This document shows, piece by piece, positions 61,186 to 64,000 of a stretch of DNA of 64,000 bases. The DNA is from Maritimibacter sp. HL-12 (GTDB taxonomy: Bacteria; Pseudomonadota; Alphaproteobacteria; Rhodobacterales; Rhodobacteraceae). How positions within the stretch are numbered: position 1 is the stretch's first letter; each line of letters starts with the position of its first letter. The notes under the pieces are model-generated. The model made no database searches. It was not told the origin of the DNA and was given only the letters and a program-made list of their open reading frames with translations. Made by a program: the position numbers and the translations under genes. The DNA is taken from positions 2,752,688 through 2,816,687 of the forward strand of contig NZ_FXBQ01000001.1 of the NCBI RefSeq assembly GCF_900177545.1. The letters run 5' to 3'.

Positions 61186-64000
61186 TGGGCAAGCACAGCA
61201 GTCTTCTTCATGTCGAATACCTCCGTCACGAAAGGGCGCGCCAGAGGCGCGCCTTCTTCAATCAATTCGTTCTCAAGGCGAGCCCGCTCGTGCTGGGTGC
61301 GCTCGTCAACGCAGGATTGCCCGAAAAGGCCGAAGCCCAGGCGGTAAACCTCAACCCCTCGTCCAATAACATCATTGCCGACGGGCGGACGCGCACCAAG
61401 ATCACAACCTCCGGGACGCACTCCAAGATTTCCACCGATACCGTTTCCAAGGGTGTGGGATTCAACAGTTTTTCCGATTTCCAGCAGGCGGCTGGCACGC
61501 GGGTTGATCTGATGGTTCCCGATGCAGCGGGCAGCCTTGTCAACATGGTTTCGAACGGTGCCGTGGTCATCAACGGCGAGTTGAATGCCTTCAAGGATGG
61601 CTCGATCGGGGGAAACATCTTCTTTTCCTCACCCGACGGGTTCATCGTTGGCCAGAACGGGCGGGTCAACGTTGGTTCGCTGACGGTGAACACCCCGACA
61701 AACGAGTTCCTCGACCGCGTCATCGGGGCCGACGGCACCGTCAACGACTCCGTTGCCCGCCAGTTGATGCGCGGCGAGATCCCGGTTTCGCCCAATGGCC
61801 ACATCGCGATCCAGGGCAAGGTCAATGCGAAAGGGTCGATCACCCTTCAGGGCCAGACCGTGGCGATCACTGGCGACAGCGGGCCGATTACCGGCGAAGA
61901 TTTCGGCCATCGCAAGATGTTCGAATCCTCCGTCAACATGCAAGGCATGGTCGAGGGCGGCGCCCTCGTCTCCTCCGGCGGGCGGATCGCCATCGTCGCC
62001 AAGGGCGGCTCGCGGATCAATGGCCGGGTGGACGCCAGCGCGCCGACAGCGGCCAGCAAGGGCGGCGAGGTCTCGATCACCGGTGGCGACATCGCCGTGG
62101 GCAGCGATGCAACCGTTTCCGCCGATGGCGATGCGGGCGGCGAGATCGTCGTATTCGCTGATGGCACTCTCGTGGCCCAGGATGGCGCGACGTTCAGCGC
62201 CGCCGGCCTCGGCGCGGGCGACGGCGGCTTTATTGAGCTTTCGGGCCGTGACGCGCATATCGGCTCGGTGAATCTCGATCTTTCCTCGGTTTCGGGCCGC
62301 GCGGGCACCTTCCTTGTCGATCCGTACAACCTCTATGTCGGCGGCGTTTCCGACGATTCTGGAACATCCGACGACGCCAGCATCTCCACCAATATCGTCT
62401 CCAATGGCGCGAGCATTCGGCTTGAGGCCGACAATTCGATCACCATCGTCTCTGGCGGTAAACTGGACTCGCGCGAGCTGGATGGGGCTGGGGATTCGAT
62501 CGGAGATTCCGGCGACATCACGCTGGAAGCGCCCCAGATCACGCTGGAAGACGGTTCCAAGGTGCTGGCCGGGGTTACCACCGGGTCGGCCTTCACCGGC
62601 GGCGACGTTCTTCTCGAAGCGATCCGCACCGATGGCGGAGAGACGCTGATCACCATCGGCAACGGCGGGACGGCGGGGCCCGAACTGACCGGGCGCGACA
62701 TCACGCTGACGGCAAGCTCCACGGTGAACCAGGCCAGCCTTGGGCTGGCGCTGCCGACCGCCACCGCGCGGATCATCGCAAACAGCGGGACGATCGAGGC
62801 CTCCGGCACCTTCACCGCCACGGCCACCGCCACCGGCAATGGCGGGACGTCGCTGCTGCCGCTTGGCGTGGTTGTCACCAACGTGACCTCCGAGGTCGAT
62901 ATCAAGGGCAGCACCGATCTGACCGCCGCGGCGGTCGATCTCGACGCGACCTCCTCGGTGGAATCCTCCATCCTGACCCAATCGCTTGCCCCGGCCAATT
63001 CCTCCGCCGATGGCGCGGTTGCCGTGTCGACCATCAACAGCACCGCCATTGCCCGCGTCGGCGGGTCGGCCACGCTCGACGTCACGGGCGACACCGAGAT
63101 CAACGCCAGCAACACGGTGAAATCCACCTCCGATGCAACCCCGCAGGCCGCGGCCTTCGGCGCAAGCGTCGGCGTCAGCATCATCAACGCCGTCACCACT
63201 GCCGAGATCGTCGGCGACGCGGATGTGTCGACCGGCACGCTTGCCATGGACGCCACCACCAGCACCGAGACGACCGTGAAGGCGGTTGCCGGTGCGGGCG
63301 GGGCAACCACGCCTTCCCCGGGCAGCGAGGCCACCACTTACCTGAGCGACCCGAATTACGGCGGACAGGCCACGACCGGCGACGGCGGCGTTTCGGTCGC
63401 CGGGGCATTGGCGATCTCCGATCTGAACTCGACCACCAATGCGCGGATCAACTCGAGCAAGACGACAATCGTCACCGGCGACCTCAGCGTATCGACGAAT
63501 TCCGGCAACAAGGCCAATGTGACCGCCGACGCCTCGACCGTCGACTCGGAAACGGGCGTGGGCGTTGCGCTCGGGATCAACATCGCCAAGGTGGTGAACG
63601 ACGCGGTGATCTCCAGCGCGGTCGACGCGGGCAGCGCGACGCTGTCCGCCACGCGCCCGACCGCTGGCAATGTCTTCACCACCTCGGCAACGTCCGGCGC
63701 GGGCGCCTCGAACGTCGGGGTTGCCGGGTCCTTCGCGCTCAACCTCATCGACACGCAGTCCGTCGCCCGCCTGGGCGGAGCCTCCGTCGTGACGATCTCC
63801 GGTAGTGGCGCGGTTTCCCTCACCTCCGACAACGCAACCGATTCCACCGCCAACGCGCTTCCGACCGATACCGCCGCAACCGGCGATACCGTTGGTGTTG
63901 GCGCAGGCATTGCCATGAACATCGTGGCCAACCGCTCCTATGCGGATGTGGCGAACGGCGGCACTCTGACCGGCGCGGACGATCTCACGCTCTCGGCCTC
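61185..64000 (+). CDS. Giant LktA/filamentous-haemagglutinin-type adhesin, N-terminal part
   Basis: The frame is open for 938 codons to the right edge. A basic N-terminal stretch and a weak hydrophobic segment end near AEAQA (about residue 52). The two-partner-secretion domain follows at about 55-200: IIADGRTRTKITTSGTHSKI in pieces, VSNGAVVINGELNAF, and SPDGFIVGQNGRVNVGS, the NPDG-like motif. After about residue 380 there are Ser/Thr/Ala-rich beta-helix repeats with recurring G-D-hydrophobic pattern. It is a surface adhesin or leukotoxin-like protein. Its TpsB-type exporter is not in the window and may follow to the right. Confidence 0.85.
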   Translation, partial: MGKHSSLLHVEYLRHERARQRRAFFNQFVLKASPLVLGALVNAGLPEKAEAQAVNLNPSSNNIIADGRTRTKITTSGTHSKISTDTVSKGVGFNSFSDFQQAAGTRVDLMVPDAAGSLVNMVSNGAVVINGELNAFKDGSIGGNIFFSSPDGFIVGQNGRVNVGSLTVNTPTNEFLDRVIGADGTVNDSVARQLMRGEIPVSPNGHIAIQGKVNAKGSITLQGQTVAITGDSGPITGEDFGHRKMFESSVNMQGMVEGGALVSSGGRIAIVAKGGSRINGRVDASAPTAASKGGEVSITGGDIAVGSDATVSADGDAGGEIVVFADGTLVAQDGATFSAAGLGAGDGGFIELSGRDAHIGSVNLDLSSVSGRAGTFLVDPYNLYVGGVSDDSGTSDDASISTNIVSNGASIRLEADNSITIVSGGKLDSRELDGAGDSIGDSGDITLEAPQITLEDGSKVLAGVTTGSAFTGGDVLLEAIRTDGGETLITIGNGGTAGPELTGRDITLTASSTVNQASLGLALPTATARIIANSGTIEASGTFTATATATGNGGTSLLPLGVVVTNVTSEVDIKGSTDLTAAAVDLDATSSVESSILTQSLAPANSSADGAVAVSTINSTAIARVGGSATLDVTGDTEINASNTVKSTSDATPQAAAFGASVGVSIINAVTTAEIVGDADVSTGTLAMDATTSTETTVKAVAGAGGATTPSPGSEATTYLSDPNYGGQATTGDGGVSVAGALAISDLNSTTNARINSSKTTIVTGDLSVSTNSGNKANVTADASTVDSETGVGVALGINIAKVVNDAVISSAVDAGSATLSATRPTAGNVFTTSATSGAGASNVGVAGSFALNLIDTQSVARLGGASVVTISGSGAVSLTSDNATDSTANALPTDTAATGDTVGVGAGIAMNIVANRSYADVANGGTLTGADDLTLSA
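61235..61253 (+). repeat. Hairpin within the adhesin leader codons
   Basis: Two copies of the palindromic octamer GGCGCGCC (61235-61242 and 61246-61253) are separated by AGA and followed by TTCTTC. It could form an 8-10 bp hairpin in the mRNA 50 bp after the adhesin start. It resembles a terminator but lies inside the coding frame, so it may tune translation or attenuate transcription. Confidence 0.55.

Noticed and set aside
61629..63931. Long minus-strand frames opposite the adhesin
   Set aside because: They consist of Ser/Ala/Val-rich low-complexity sequence complementary to the Thr/Ala/Gly-rich adhesin codons.

Overview
The window is a 64 kb piece of a GC-rich alphaproteobacterial chromosome, most likely from the Rhodobacteraceae (Roseobacter-type). 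This is inferred from gene content and order: a phn cluster of alphaproteobacterial layout, the run pcm - tolC - DUF2497 gene, DUF6280 and DUF5765 family proteins, a TRAP transporter and a SapC-type protein. No 16S rRNA gene is present, so the placement is not proven. Genes are dense and many overlap by 4 bp.

Region 1 (1-16.7 kb) is a phosphorus-scavenging island. It holds the end of a phosphonate ABC importer (phnE, phnE). Next comes a lipid-remodelling block: an SDR gene, a PlcP-type metallophosphoesterase, an Agt-type GT21 glycosyltransferase, a DedA/VTT membrane protein, a GT2 enzyme and a hexapeptide acetyltransferase. A complete C-P lyase system follows: phnF and a first phnM on the minus strand, then phnG, phnH, phnI, a HAD phosphatase, phnJ, phnK, a CorA-like channel, phnL and phnN, with a 2H phosphoesterase gene (DUF1045) and a second phnM. 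Pho-box-like direct repeats (7-bp units at 11-bp pitch) precede plcP, phnG and the second phnM. PhoB control of both lipid replacement and phosphonate use is therefore plausible.

Region 2 (16.8-26 kb) is the least familiar part. It is a type I secretion locus with HlyD-type adaptor and ABC exporter genes. Upstream lie two large low-complexity proteins of 639 and 556 aa that look like its substrates and share a Q-x-N-x3-D-x-D-type module. A divergent LuxR-type regulator gene overlaps a gene for a small protein with an R-N-x3-H motif typical of HEPN ribonucleases. TolC, the probable outer-membrane partner, is encoded about 9 kb further on.

Region 3 (26-43 kb) is mostly housekeeping: tRNA-Cys, pcm, tolC, a DUF2497/PopZ-like gene, cobyric acid synthase, efp, a fructosamine kinase, ygfZ, two PLP aminotransferases, a FadL-like porin, lolC/E-lolD, two L,D-transpeptidases, a thioesterase and a cytochrome c lipoprotein.

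Region 4 (43-59.5 kb) is transport and catabolism. It holds a BMP-type nucleoside ABC importer, a glycerate kinase, an NMT1-type ABC importer, and a six-gene operon (crotonase, MarR, amidohydrolase, TRAP dctP/Q/M) divergent from a feruloyl-CoA synthase gene, with a clear inverted-repeat operator between them. In all three importer operons a strong hairpin follows the binding-protein gene.

Region 5 (59.6-64 kb) carries a SapC-family gene, a small secreted protein and the first 938 codons of a giant LktA/filamentous-haemagglutinin-type adhesin that runs off the right edge.
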